Source: Heterohyrax brucei (lineage: Eukaryota > Chordata > Mammalia > Hyracoidea > Procaviidae). Taken from it: DNA of 64,000 bases. The notes beneath the pieces were generated by a model, which worked only from the letters and a program-made list of their open reading frames with translations, did no database searches and was not told where the DNA came from. The stretch spans positions 56,046,333 to 56,110,332 of the forward strand of contig CM053141.1 in NCBI GenBank assembly GCA_028571685.1, given 5' to 3'. This document shows positions 23,159 to 36,400 of the stretch, piece by piece (within the stretch, counting starts at the first letter, position 1; every line of letters starts with the position of its first letter). The position numbers were made by a program, and so were the translations under genes.

Positions 23159-23185
23159 CTCAAAGGTAACGGATTATTATTATCA

Positions 23186-23401
23186 AGTCCAAGGGTGGTG
23201 CAAACTCTTAAGCACTTGACAATTAACCAAGAGGTTGGTGGTTCAAGTCCATCCATCCAGGAACACTCTGGAAGAAAGGTGTGGTAATCTATGCACAAAA
23301 AGTTACAGTCCTGAAAACCCCTGAACCAATTTTACCTTGCACACGTGGAGTTGCTAGGAGTCAGAACTGACTCTACAGCAATGTTTTTGTTTCTGGTTTT
23401 T
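23186..23401 (+). mobile_element. AfroSINE, type C, sense
   Basis: gtccaagggtggtgcaaact, gttggtggttcaagtccatc, ctctggaagaaaggtgtggt, gtcctgaaaacccctgaacc, cacgtggagttgctaggagt and cagaactgactctacagcaa. Shares its head style with the 33.6 kb copy. Confidence 0.85.
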
Positions 23402-23827
23402 CGGGTGCTGAGAGAATCTTTATATTACTTGTATTCTTAAATTTGCTTTAAATAAAATTAATTTTTTTATATAGCAAAATAGATTCTGAGCTGTCTATAT
23501 ACTATGATGCCCTCTTCTAAAATCATCACTTCTTTTCTTTTGAATGGATACACTTTTATTTCATACGGCATCACAGGAATCAGCAACGCTAGGGCAGTGA
23601 AGTACTATAGCAAAGCAGAGGTGAAGGGTCACATTAGTGAAGTGGTACCACGACCAAGCAGAACATCTCCTGCAAACTGGTGGGTACCAGTATGCCAGAG
23701 ACTGTGAGAAGGCTTGGTAGACATCATTTCAAGGTGCCCTACTTTGGGTCTAGTTCCCGAAAAAGTGTGTGTCCGTAACTCAACTTCTATTTCTTCTCTG
23801 CCAAAGGACTCTAAACTGTTTTTGTCC

Positions 23828-24023
23828 TGTTGTTAAGATGCAATCGAGCCAATTCTGGGTCATACTGACTCCATGTAACAAATGCCCCCACGGGTTTTTC
23901 TTGTCTGTAATCTTCAGGGAAGCAGATTGCCAGGTCTTTCTTTCGTGGAGCCATTGTGGATTGGAATCACCAACTTTTTGGTTAGCATTCAAGCACTTAA
24001 CTGTTTGCATCACCAGCGCTCCT
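23828..24023 (-). mobile_element. AfroSINE, type B variant, antisense
   Basis: tgttgttaagatgcaatcga, gggtcatactgactccatgt, tgtctgtaatcttcagggaa, gcagattgccaggtctttct, cttttttggttagc-like B-box end and cactt-aactgtttgcatca head, closing at agcgctcc. Confidence 0.8.
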
Positions 24024-24132
24024 TACTGTTGCTCCACGGGTTCAAAACCTCTATTTTCAAAAGATTATTCCAGTGTGATATAGTATTTTTTTGTGTTTTG
24101 AAGAACCGTATTTTAAAATGCGTAAGGTGGAG

Positions 24133-24222
24133 TGGTTCTCATGTGGCCCTGTTTGTCTGATGTTAGGGAAGTAATCCAGAGAACAGAAGGGACCCACATT
24201 ATAGGACCTTCCTTCCCTGCTA
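24133..24222 (+). repeat. Unidentified repeat, inverted match to 21.05-21.13 kb
   Basis: tggttctcatgtggccctgt, gttagggaagtaatccagag and attataggaccttccttccc recur in inverted orientation at 21.05-21.13 kb at roughly 88 percent identity by eye. No coding frame on either copy. Confidence 0.6.
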
Positions 24223-24424
24223 GGTCCCATTCAGTGTTGGAATTCCTACTGCAGACAGTCCAGTCTTCGCTACACCTTTGCAGGAGACAGAGCACTCATT
24301 CCCTGTGTTAGCCTCCTTCACAAGAGTACTTCTAATTGTTTTGCTCTACACTGAGATAAAACGGTTCCCCCATAGGATCCCCTCATTGGTTAAAGTTGAG
24401 CCCAGCTAAGTTATACACTACATA

Positions 24425-24545
24425 GCTACAGGTGGTCCTTGATTTACGACAGGATTTCATTTCAACAACTCAATTGTAAGTCAGTTCTGGTGTAAGGCAA
24501 ATAATTTTTGTTTTTTTACTTTTCATAGCCTGCTATATAGCAGTG
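24425..24545. repeat. Possible old DNA-transposon remnant
   Basis: caggtggtccttgatttacg then acaggatttc, and gtaagtcagttctggtgtaa, have the flavour of Tc1/mariner-type termini. No matching opposite end was found. Tentative. Confidence 0.3.
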
Positions 24546-24555
24546 TTGTTTGTTT

Positions 24556-24645
24556 TTTTAAAAAATAATTTTATCGTGCTTTAGGTGAAAGTTTTTCACT
24601 GAAAAATTTATGCACAAATTGTTTTGTAACATTACTTCTTGAAGC
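24556..24645 (-). mobile_element. Afrotherian LINE 3' end, antisense
   Basis: ttttatcgtgctttaggtga then aagtttttcactgaaaaatt and gcacaaattgttttgtaaca is the reverse complement of the 3' terminal blocks seen at 43.7 kb (caatttatgcacaaaccact, actgaatgggaaactag). Confidence 0.6.
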
Positions 24646-25345
24646 AGAGAGTATACAGAGGGGAAAGCCTCATTAGACGATTTGTTGCATCACAGTTTTA
24701 CTACTTGTGTCATGATCGGGTCTACTATTCTCAAGGTGCTATGAGAATAAAAGAGGAGCTTCTCAGTTGAGAAAAGAGTTGAGAGGTAAGGGAGGTGAGC
24801 CCTGGCAGAGACAGGTTTTTTTTTTGTCACAGTGATACCCAAAGGAAAAGGAAGCATTTGTCAGAAGAAGGCGAAAGCAAAGCTATCATCAGACATGTTA
24901 TTACGTTTTCCTTACTGAATGAGATAATCAGTTTCTATAATCACAATAATGTCATATGAAAAGGCCTCTGGCATTTCATTATATACCTATTTACAGATTC
25001 AAAAGCCACAGGAGAAAACTACTAGTTTCTATGATCCTTGGTAAACACTAGGCTCTTTCAGGGTTACAATTATGAGATGGTTTTAGAATTCTGAAAATCT
25101 CATCTTCACATTTACCCCATACGCATATTAAACATACAACACAAGAACAGTATTTAGTATTCTATTTTTAAAAGCTAAGATTATTTAATTTCAGATCTTT
25201 AGTTGAGTAACTACTGGATCATGGAATTCTCTGCTCTATACAAATAATTTCTCATCTTTTTTTTTTTTTAATTCCAAAAGACAATGGAGCTCTCTTTCAT
25301 TTCTTCAAGTGGTTGAGTTATCCTGATGTTTGGGAAACCATGCTG

Positions 25346-25389
25346 GTATCCTTTAGAGTCTTTAAAGTGTATCCTTTAGAGTGTTTAAA
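25346..25389. repeat. Two-copy tandem duplication, period 23
   Basis: gtatcctttagagtctttaa+a at 25346-25366 repeats at 25369-25389 with a single c/g difference. This small local duplication is unrelated to transposons here. Confidence 0.8.
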
Positions 25390-25777
25390 GCACGACAGTG
25401 TGAAACAGAGGCTAGGACGCTCCAGGTACTTGAGCAAAGTTGCTACAGACATCCTCTCCATCCCTCATCAGGAAACAGATTCCTCTTTCTCTGGATTTCA
25501 GCCCCTCTGCCAAAGGAGTAGTGCTTGTATACTGATTTCTCACTGTTATAAGGATAACAATTAATACAACAAAAGGAAAAGAATGCTATACTTATTTTCT
25601 AGTAATGCTTCCATCTTCCATATCCTAATTACTTGTTAGATCACCTGTCCACTCCTCACACACCACAGTCCTGCCCCCCCACCTCTTACAGCTGCCCCAG
25701 AAAGGACTCTTCTATCATATCAAGTGCACTGAGGATCCCAAATTCCATTTTAAGGACCCATGTCAAAAGGTCACACT

Positions 25778-25882
25778 ATTGGCAACCTACATTGTGCTAG
25801 GCCTCTGGGTCAAGTGTATACCACATGTGGCCTTATTTAATACTCAAAGCAGTTATGAAAATTGGGCATTATTATCCAAATT
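25778..25882 (-). repeat. MIR-like remnant, antisense
   Basis: ctacattgtgctaggcctct, ccttatttaatactcaaagc, agttatgaaaattgggca and ttattatccaaattttgc follow the antisense MIR 3' pattern (tcatttaatcctcacaac...ttattatccccattttac). Confidence 0.5.
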
Positions 25883-26363
25883 TTGCCTCCAACATGGTGC
25901 AAACTCAGGCCAAATTCCTTCCTCACCTAGGAAAAAGTCTCTTTCTTTTTAAAGGCATTGTTTGTAAAGGAAGTAGTTTATGGAACAGTATCCATAATCT
26001 GTGACCTCCAAACCCATGTTTCTATATTATATCTGTTCCAAAAACACCCTCTTGAGAGAAAGTCTCTATACTCCTTCTGACACTGAAATGCACATCCCAT
26101 GCCACAAACAACACAATCATAATGTCTTGATTAACCTCAAGTTTGTTTAACACATAGTTACTGTGACGCACTAAGCCAGGCCCTGCAGATCTCCCTTAAT
26201 AGAGATCTTAAAGAGCTCGCCTTCAGTGAAGGGTTATAAGACTGAGCTAGGGTGAGGCTGGAGAAAAGTCCATGCCCCTCCATTGACTCCTGACATCCCA
26301 ATAATTTATTTCATTCAAAAAGTTAGGCTACTTTCAAAAGAGAGAAAATTTTCTACCTAACCA

Positions 26364-27446
26364 GTTTTGGTTGGATCATACCAAACTATTTTTGGTTAGA
26401 TCATACTAAACTACGGCTAACGTTGCAGAGAATGGGAATTCCAGAACATCTAATTGTGCTCTTAAGGAATCTGTATATGAATCAAGAGATAGTCATGTGA
26501 ACAGAACAAGGGGATACTGCATGGTTTAAAGTCAGGACAGGCATGCATCAGGGTTGTATCCTTTCACCATACCTTTCCAATCGGTATGCTGAGCAAATAA
26601 TCTGAGAAACTGGATTATACAAAGAAGAACGAGGCATCAGGATCAGGGGACGACTCATTAACAACCTGTCTTATGCAGATGATACCACCTTACTTGCTGG
26701 ACGTGAAGAAGATTTGAAACACTGATGAACATAAAGGGCCACAGCCTTCAGTGTGGATTGCACTTCAACATCAAATAAAAATCCTCACAACTGGATCAAT
26801 AAGCAACATTGTCATAAATGGAGAAAAGACTGAGGTTGTCAAGGATTTCATTTTACTTGTGCCCACAATCAATGCCCATGGAAGCAGCAGTCAAGAAATC
26901 AAAAGATGCACTGTACTGAGAAAATCTGCTGCAAAGGATCTCTTCAAAGTACTCAAAAGTAAGGACATCACCCTGAAGACTAAAATGCACCTGACCCAAG
27001 CCATGGTATTTTCAATTGCACTACATGCATGTGAAAGCTGGCCCATGAACAAAGAAGACAGAAGAAGAATTGCTGCCTTTGAATTGTGGTGTTGGAAAAG
27101 AATGATGAATGTACCATGGACCACCAAAAAAACCAACAGATCTGTTATGGATGAAGTACAACCAGAGTGCTCCTTGGAAGCAAAGACGGCAAGACTGTAT
27201 CTTACATGCTTTGGATATGTTGTCAGGAAAGATCAGTCCCTGGAGAAGGGCATCATGCTTAGTAGAGTGGAGGGTCTGCAAAAAAGAGGAAGACCCTAGA
27301 TGAGGTGGATCAACACAGTGGCCGCAACAATGGGACTAAGCATAAAAACGATTGTGGACATGGTACAAGACTGGGCAGTGTTTTGTTCTGCTGTTCACAG
27401 GGTCACTATGAGTCAGAATCGACTCAATGGCATCTAACAACAACAA
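26364..27446 (+). mobile_element. RTE (BovB-like) LINE, 5'-truncated, best copy in window
   Basis: About 1.08 kb spanning the end of the reverse transcriptase domain, the C-terminal domain and the full 3' tail. It carries QGC-LSP (near 26545) and a YADD active-site motif (codons 26672-26683). The tail reads gtcactatgagtcagaatcg, then ggcatctaacaacaacaac. A 25-bp tandem duplication occurs at its 5' end (26365-26413). The remaining upstream RT and the endonuclease are missing, so it cannot be autonomous. RTE elements are the presumed mobilisers of AfroSINEs because of the shared tail. Confidence 0.95.
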
Positions 27447-30400
27447 CCACCACTTTTGAGCCAAGATGATATACCGAGATCTAGTATTTCTTATGGTGCT
27501 TTGTAAGTATGTAAATATTTTGCAAAAGGTCTCTTGTGAGGCTACAGCAATATTATAACATAAGCACTATAATCTCAGTCAATATTTCTACAATGAGGGA
27601 TCATTTTATAGTTCAAGAAATATTTTTTGTTTTTGCAGGAGGTAAATAACACACATGTCTAAAGCTTACATTTTAAAGTAGGACAAAAATTGTTCATTTT
27701 TTTAAAACTTATTTTTAAATTTTAATTTTAAGATAAATATAAGAGATTAATTAAGCCAAGTGAATGCCAAGATGATACCTATGTAACTTTAGGGTAGAGA
27801 AAAATAGTGTATATATCCCCAAGAACACCTTCTATCTATGTGCCAGGCAATGGGACGCAATGGTAAACAGAACAAACACAGAATCCTTGGGGTCCCAAAG
27901 CTCCCATTCTGTGAGATATGAAGAGCCAAGTTTTAGGTTCTAAAGAATAATATAGAAGATCAGATGGGGTCACTGTGGGAGAGAGCTACTTGCAGACCTA
28001 TTTCAGCAGCATGGAGGATCCCAGAGCCCCTGCTCCTCTTCTCCAGGCACTAGCCATGGTGGTACCATCTTGCCTCATGGTTCTTACACTTGTTTTTCCT
28101 GCCTCCAAAAGGAGCCTGCAGCGGTTTACTCTCTCCCTGCCTTGGCTCATCTGTCATCTTCTCAGGGAGGCCTTCCCTGCCCATTTTCATCTAATACTAC
28201 ATTCCTCCAATTCTCCTATCAAAAAAAACAACACAAATCTGTTGTTGTTGGGTTGATCACAACGCACAGTGACCCTATAGCACAGAGCAGAATTACCCCA
28301 GAGGGTTCCCAAGAGTGGCTAGTGGATTCAAACTGCCAACTCTGGATAGCAGCCGAGCTCTTAACCATTATGCTGCCAGGGCTCCAACTCTCCCACTCCC
28401 TGCCAATTCCCTTCACCACCATCTTGTAACCTCTCCCGCTACTTAGCATTTCCAGTTATTACCATCACATCTTGCTTGTAAGAGGCCATCGAGTCAGTAT
28501 CAACTCATAGTGATCCTACATGGCACAGCAGAACTGTCCCCAGACAGTTTTCTAGGCAGTCATCTTTATGAGTTGCTAGGTGAGTTCAGACAGTCAGCCC
28601 TTCAGTTAGTAGCCCAGTGCTTAAGCACTGTACCGCCAGGCTCCTTCCCTCTCACCTAGGACACATTTTACTGTGTTACTTGTGTTCTTTCACCTACACT
28701 GCACCGTAAGTTCCAAGAAGACAAGAATTGGCCTTCTCCTGACTACTGCTGCATCCCTACGAACAGAACAGTGGGTGACATACAGTAGACACGTAGTACA
28801 TATTTGTTGCATGAATACAGTAATGCAGATGTTGAGTCTACAGAAGATCACATATGTCTAGGGTTCAAGCAAAAGGGCCCGAACTGGAGACATGACTTTG
28901 AAAGTCAAAGGAGATTAAAATGGATATGACTTTCTCCAACTTCCCAGCTGAAGCTTGTTCCTGTTGAGTTGATTGCAACTCATAGTGTTTATGCAGGGCA
29001 GAGTAGAACTGAACTGGCCCAGAAAATTTACAAGGAATGGCTGGTGGATTTGAACTGCTGACCTTTTTGGTTAGCATCCAGGCTCTTAACCACTGTGCCA
29101 CAAGGGCTCCACTTCTACTTAAACATGTGGAAACTGGTTCAGGCAGGGTAAATGACTACATATGGTATATACGTCATCTTCTCATTTTCTCACAGATTGA
29201 TGCCAACCTTTGTAGAAGAAGAGATAAGTATTATCTTACTGTAAACTCTAAAGGGATTGTATTATCTGGACATTCAGGGGGAAAAAAAAAGGATACTGAA
29301 AAACATAATAAAACAATATGCCTTTAACAATGTTCTTGCTGTGGCCCTTGATGACAGTTCAGGGTCCATGTATAACATAAATGTACTTGAGTGAAAGTAC
29401 TGATTGCAGTAGCAGTCCAAGCCATTGGGCCTGGGGCATGCGGAATGCGAGAAATCTTAGTCTAAGGGTAGACTTTAGAATAGCTAATGAGCATGAGGTA
29501 GCGTGTCCTCCCTTCTATTTTGTTTTGACAGGAACACTCAGTTCAAGTTGACCTCTCTTGTAGCTATTTTGTACCGCTGAGTGGAGGAACAACAAGAGGT
29601 TTTGTACACAGGGTGCCCTAGGTTGCAAAGTTGAACTTGTATCATAAATATCAACATGTTTGACTTGTTTTCTTGCCAGCACAAGCAGTCACTCCATTCC
29701 CTCATGAGGCTGCTTGTCCAAGGTCAGAGAGCTAGTAGCAGACCTGAGGCTTGAGCTTAGGTCTCTAAGAGTTCTCCCCTACTCTCAATCCTCTGCACCC
29801 TTTTGGTTACATAATACAAGATGTCAGGCACATTTCAGGAACACTATAGGGCTGGATGCTGAGCTATCTTCTTAACTGTCTTCAAAACATGCATCATGGC
29901 AGGAAAATGAAGAGGCTTGTTCTTGTTAGGAGTTCCTCCTATCTTTTTCTTGGACCATGCAGCCCAAATGTTATGGCTCTGGGCATCTGCCCTGTTTTCC
30001 ATGTCTGTCTACATCCAGTCAAGGGTTGGGGAGTACCAAGGGCAAGCAGGTAATGAGATAATTGCTTCTATATAAAACAACAGTGTTTGAGACAGGCTTG
30101 AAATTTTTTTTCAGTTACTGTTTGGGCTAGGATAAAAATTAATCAGTCGAGTAGCAGACTTCATAAATCATTATATCCTCAAGGATCAACTATTTTCTCG
30201 GGAGGGGGGATTAAAAAAAAACACTCCTTTGGTTTTATATTTTAAAATAACATTTACCAGTTGGTTATAATGGAAGACAAATTTTCCTAATTCCATTACC
30301 CAATTGACCCAAGTGAACATTAAAAAAGAAAACAGTCCATGTTAAGAAAACCTCATCAGTAGAAAAACACATGAAATAGAATATAAAAACCTCATGATCA

Positions 30401-33400
30401 CCCACTATCCCAGTTCCACTCTGCAAAATTAATTACGCTTAATTATATGCATGTACTTTTGTACAGAGAAAAAAATTAATACACATTTTAAGAGTTTTTG
30501 TGTATGTGTGCTGAATTAATGTATGTATGTTGTCAGAAAAATGCACATAAAGCAATTCAGAGTGTTCAGAATTCTGTAACTTATTACAAAATTTCACTTA
30601 ATTTATTCCATCTTTTTGTAACAGCACACAGTTAGACAGGCGCCACACATTTTGCAGGGACTATATGGCTTCATATGACCTCTAGGGTTGCTATGAGTCA
30701 GACCTGACTTGAGGGCAATTAATTTTGGGGTTATATAGTGTTTCCAGTGCCTTGGTGGCACAGTGCTTAAGCATTTGGCTTACTAAAAAGGCTGGCAGAT
30801 AGAATCTACCAGCCACTCCCTAGAAACCTTCCGTGGCAGTTATACTCCGTTCTGTAGGGTAGTTAAGAGTTGGAATGATATATACATGTAAATATATATA
30901 TGTATTTTTAGCATATGGTGTTTCTATTGTATGGAAGTAATGCAATTTGTTTAACCTGTTCTCTACTGTACAACACTTAGGCTGTCTCCAATTATTATTA
31001 TTTACTATTATCAATAATGCTTCACTGAACATCCTTGCATGTATAGCTTGTCATACTTTTACAAATATACCTCTAGAGAAAATTCCTTGTAACCAGAACA
31101 AACACTACACTAACTGAAAGGTTGACTGTTTGAAGCCACCCAGGAGCTGCAAGGGAGAAAGATGCGGCAGTCTGCCTCCGTAAAAACTTACAGCTTTGGA
31201 AAGCCTATGTGGTCACTATGAGTTGGAACAGACTTGATGGCAGTGGGTTTATACTAACTGTGTATTCTATTCCATTTATCCTGTCTTCAGGGCTACAATG
31301 ACTTTCATAAATAATTACCATTAACTATAACACAGTATATAATCTTATCTGGAACTCCATGCTACCAAACAACACTAATTCACTAAGAAAACAGTTCATA
31401 CTCATCGCTATAGAACCTTCCATAAATATAAGCTTGGGAGCTGGCAACCAGCCCAGCATCCATAGTTGGAAGCGTGTAAGACTGTGTTGCGTATGTGTCA
31501 GTGTTTGAACAGTAAGTTGCATTTTTAAATCTCTCTGAATCAGCTTGTAAAAAATCTCAAAACCAAAATATTTGTTCATTGTCTCATGGAAGGGTGATGG
31601 GAATTAGATGTTCAATGTATATTCTATTTTTCCCAAAAGTGATGAGAAAAAAATTCATGGAAGTATGTCAGTTAGGTGGCTGACTTGTTAGATGTGAAAA
31701 GATTTCAATACTTCGTAACTTTGGCTCGTTTAAGTCAAATCAAAGGCCTAAAAGACAAGAAAGTTTTAGGGCCCAAGGGGTAGAAGGGAATATCAGGGGA
31801 GGGGAGATAGAATAAGGCAGAGACTAAAAGAAAGCATTCTCTAATTAAAAAAAAAAAACAACAAAAAACAAAAAAACAACCCACAAATAAAGAAGCCTAT
31901 GACATAAGACAGGTCTGGGTCTATATCTTACCTTTTCTCTTTACCATTTGTGTGATTTTAAGTAAATTACTTAACTCTATTGCTTTAATTTCTTCATCCA
32001 AAATATAAAAATGTTAATAAAACCTTTGTCATTATTAGCGTGGTGTGAAAATTAAATAAAGCCCTCCAAAATGAAACGCACTGTCACTGAGTCAATAACC
32101 ACCATTCGTCTGTCAGTTTGTCATACTATGTTGGCTTGTGTATTACCTGATGCTGGAAGCTATCCCACTGGCATTTCAAATGACCAGCAGGGTTACCCAA
32201 GGTGAACTGGTTTCAGCAGAGCTCCTGGGCTAACAGAAGCTAGGAAGAAAGGCCCAGTGATCTATTTCTGAAATCAGCCAATGAACACTCTATGGATCAT
32301 AAAAGAATACTGTCCAGATTAGTGCTGGGGGATGAGCCCCTAGGTTGGAAGGCATTCCAAATACTCAGTGACTGCAACAGACTCAGGCAGACCAACGACT
32401 GTGAAGATGGCCCAGGACTGAGCAACACCATAACAGCAACACAAAATAAAAGGCATTTAGGAAAGGGCCTGGCATGAAGCATGTGCTCCGTACAGGCGGT
32501 CTGCCATTTAATCTAGCCCAATATTAAGAGTAAATATGAAAACAGGAGAAACAGCCTTCCCTTTGGATACATAGAAAAAGGTAAAAAAGGATGAGAAGAG
32601 TTTGACAGTAAAAACCTAGTAGTGATCAGCATGTCTATCCTCCTCCCTCAGATGGGTAATGAATATGTTCTCTCTGAAGAAGCAGATGATCACACAAGTT
32701 TGTCAGATTTCCACATTATGGTTTTTGGTTTCCGAGTCTTTCATAGATTTTACCATGGTAAAAACAAATCTTGAAAGCTTTATTCTAGAACCGAAGTTAA
32801 TTAATGTGCTTTGGGTGAAACATGGTGTTTCCTTGTAAGAACCAGTTCATAAACTCATAGGGTCTTTTGGACATAGAGGCATATTTAGCTTTATTTCTTT
32901 ACTCTGTTTTATGAGTTTCATGGAAAAAAAAATTATATAAAAAAGAAAATTAAAAAAATTTAAGATTGAAGGAAACCAGACACAAGGGAAAGACTAGTCC
33001 AAAGGACTAATGAACCGCAACTACCACGGCCTCCAGCAGACTGAGCCCGGCACAGCTAGGCGGTGCCCGGCCACCACCATTGACTGCTCCGGCAGGGGTC
33101 ACAACAGAGGGTCCTGGACAGAGCTGGAGACAAATGTAGAAGGAAATTCAAACTCACAACTTACTGGTCTGACAGAGACTTGAGAAATTCCTATAGGCCC
33201 TGCATACCCTTACAGCTCAGTAATGAAGTCCCTCTTGAGGTTGGCCCTCCAACCACAGATTACACAGCCCACAAAACAAAGCGAGACTAAACAGGCATAT
33301 CAGGTCAGGGCTCAGGGGCAAGGATGAAAAGGGAGGAGGGGACATTCGAGTTTGCAAACGGGAGAGTGTTGTCATGTTGTGGGGCTGGCAACATGTCACA

Positions 33401-36400
33401 ACACGGCATGTGTGTTAATTAATGAGCAACTAAAGTACATGAAAAACATGAAAAAAATAAGACGGACTATAAAATGTAACTTGAATATTTTATGTCTTTG
33501 ATCATTCATTGGCACATAAATTCTAGAGTATACCATTTGCTCTTCTCAACAATAAACCTGCCTCTTTTTTAATGTTCTAACACGGAGCAGAAGTCCCTGT
33601 GTGGTACAAACAATGACACATGCTAGGCTACTAACTGAATGCCTGGCAGTTCAAACACAACTCAGAGGTGTCTAGGAAGAAAGGCCTGTGCTCTGCTTCT
33701 GAAAGCTCACAGCCTTGGAAACCCGGTGACGTGCAGTTCTGTTCTGCGCACATAGGGTTGCCACTGAGTGTAAACTGACTTGACGGCAACAATTTTGGTT
33801 TGAGGTAGTGCAGTGCAAATGGTTAACGTGCTTGGCTGCTAACCAAACGGTCAGAAACTCAAGTCTACTCAGAAAAAAGGTTGTGGCACCTACTTCTGAA
33901 AAATCAGTCCTTGAAAACCCTATGGGGCGTAGTTCTACTCTGTCACCCACAGGGCTGCTGTGCATTGGAAATAACCTGATGACACCTGGTTGGTCTATCT
34001 ATTAAGATTATGCAGATTTAACCTTTTAATTTTCTCTTAACTGAAGACGGTCAATGGGATACGCTGCACATACAGGCCTTGAACCACCACAGCTGACGCA
34101 AAGTCTGTAGCTGAATGAGGCTTTTTTCCCTGCCAGAAACAGTGCTTCTCAACAGGTGTTAACCAGTCCTCCTGCCCTCCGGGCAGAAGCTGAAACTCAA
34201 CTGTCGCCTCTTTTACAGAATATTGGCTTGACAGGAAGATCTCCACTAAAATTAGAATAGTTTTCCATTGTAAAGTCATTTAATTTTTCCATTTTTCCCC
34301 CCTGTTCTTGAATATGCAGTATTTTACCTACTGAGGAAGATGCTCAAAGGCATCTCGAAACTGGTTAAACACTGAGTTACTCAGAAGACAACTGAAAGGC
34401 TAGGTAAGCTAGCAGAGATTTTCAACATCTTCTAACATTTCTTCCCTCCTAATGCAGAACTATTTTCTACAACATTCTTGGCAATCAGATACTGAATGCT
34501 GACCGAACACTTCAGCAACGTGAAGCTCCCTCTTAGGGGCACTTTATTATAGTAAAAAAGCAGGGGATGGAAAGTTGGATATCCAGGATAGGTCACTACA
34601 TCCTGTGCCTTTTTTTTTTTTTTTTTAAACTGTAAAACAAGGGAGTTCGATTTATTAATTCTGAAGAATAATTGATGCCTTTGAATTATGCTGCTGGCAA
34701 AGAATATTGACTATACCATGGACTGCCAAAAGAACAAACAGATCTGCCTTGGAAGAAGTATAACCAGAATGTTCCTTACAAGAAAGGATGGCAAGACTAT
34801 GTCTTACATACTTTGGACATGTCGTGAGGAGGGATCAGTCCCTGAAGGACATCATACTTGGTAAAGTAGATCAGCCAAAAAGAGGAAGACCCTCAACAAG
34901 CTGGCCTCACACAGTGGCTGCAACAGTGGGCTCAAGCGTAATGATGACTGTGAGGGTGGTACAGGACCAGGCACTGTTGATTTCTATTATACATGGGGTA
35001 TTACAAGCCAGAACCTACTTGATGACACCTAGCAACAGATTCCCGGGAGGGCAGTGGTGGTTCCGCGGTAGAAATCTTGCCTCCAATGGAGAAGACCTGG
35101 CTGGACACCTGGCCAGAGCGCCCCATGCTCCGCCACTACCCATCTCTCAATTGGAGGCTTGCGTGCTGCTCTGATGGTGAATACATTTCAGCAGAGCTTC
35201 CAGACTAAGACGGTTTAAGAATAGCTGGGTGATCTACTTCTGAAAATCAGCCAGTGAAAGTGCTAGGGATCACAATGGTCTGATCTACAACAAATCATGG
35301 GATGGTACAGGACCAGGTGGCAAACCTTTCCACTGTGGGTGGGGCTGCCATAAGTGGTGGTGGGTGGAGGGAGGACTGAGCAGCTAAGACCAATGATAAG
35401 ACTCCTTCGAGGTCTAACAGTTTGTAAAACATATGCTAGCAAAGCCCTTGCCATAATTAGGAAGCTCTGATTGTTAGAAACATGCCTTCTTTTAATATAT
35501 GCCCATGTGACTGATTCTAGTCTAAGATGATAAAAATAAGGATATTTTTCACATAGCAGTTCCTTGAAACTGAAAGCTAGGTATTATACACCAGAAGCCT
35601 TCTTTTTTCCCGGCCAAAAGGATTCCTTAGGTAATACTTCTGTTATGCATTATATTAGTATACCCTTCAGTATTTTAGCAAATGATACAATAGTTAAAAG
35701 AACAAAATATATCTGTGGCATTTTGGTGGGAAAAGGTACATGAAGAGTAAAGGTTTTGCAACTACTAGTATGAGTGTTTTTAAAGGCTCTTATTTTTGTA
35801 GGAGGTTATATAAAAAATGCTAATTTGGCTCTGCAACTGATTCACAAAAGTAGATATTTAATTAATTGCTATTTCTAGGAGCCAAGGTATTACTCTCTTT
35901 ACAGGATTTCAAAATGTTGAGATGGGGGTCATTGTGTTGAAATGTGGGGAAAACCTTAGAGACCACAAAGGAGAACTGAGCTGCTGGGGCCTGAAGGAAA
36001 TGGGCCATGCACGCTGCATTTTTGGGTTCTATTTCTGGCCTTCTCGTTTTCTTGTATCCTTCCTCACTTTTAGGCTGTCTGCAATTACTTCACACTGCTG
36101 CCAATGGATCTGACCATAACAACCCATCTTTCTTCTTCCAATTTCCTGCTTCTGATCTGTTGTGGGTTTGGCAAACAGATACCTGAACATTTCAACAATC
36201 TGTCTAAAACTAGAGGCAATGGATTTAGTTACCGGTTTTCATCTACCCACTGGATGAAAATATAAAAGTACATTATTGTGGGGGTGAAGAACACAGAAAA
36301 ACTCATATTCTGCCAGGACAGTATATGAGCTGACACTAATTCTCTGTGCACTCATTTGGCAATCTTATTTTAAAAGCCCTAAAACAATGTATCCCCTCAA

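Larger units (their letters stand above)
24646..26363. other. No gene; mostly unique sequence
   Basis: Contains a 23-bp-period tandem duplication (25346-25389) inside an 83-codon frame at 25313-25564, and a weak antisense MIR remnant at 25778-25882. Nothing else recognised. Confidence 0.5.
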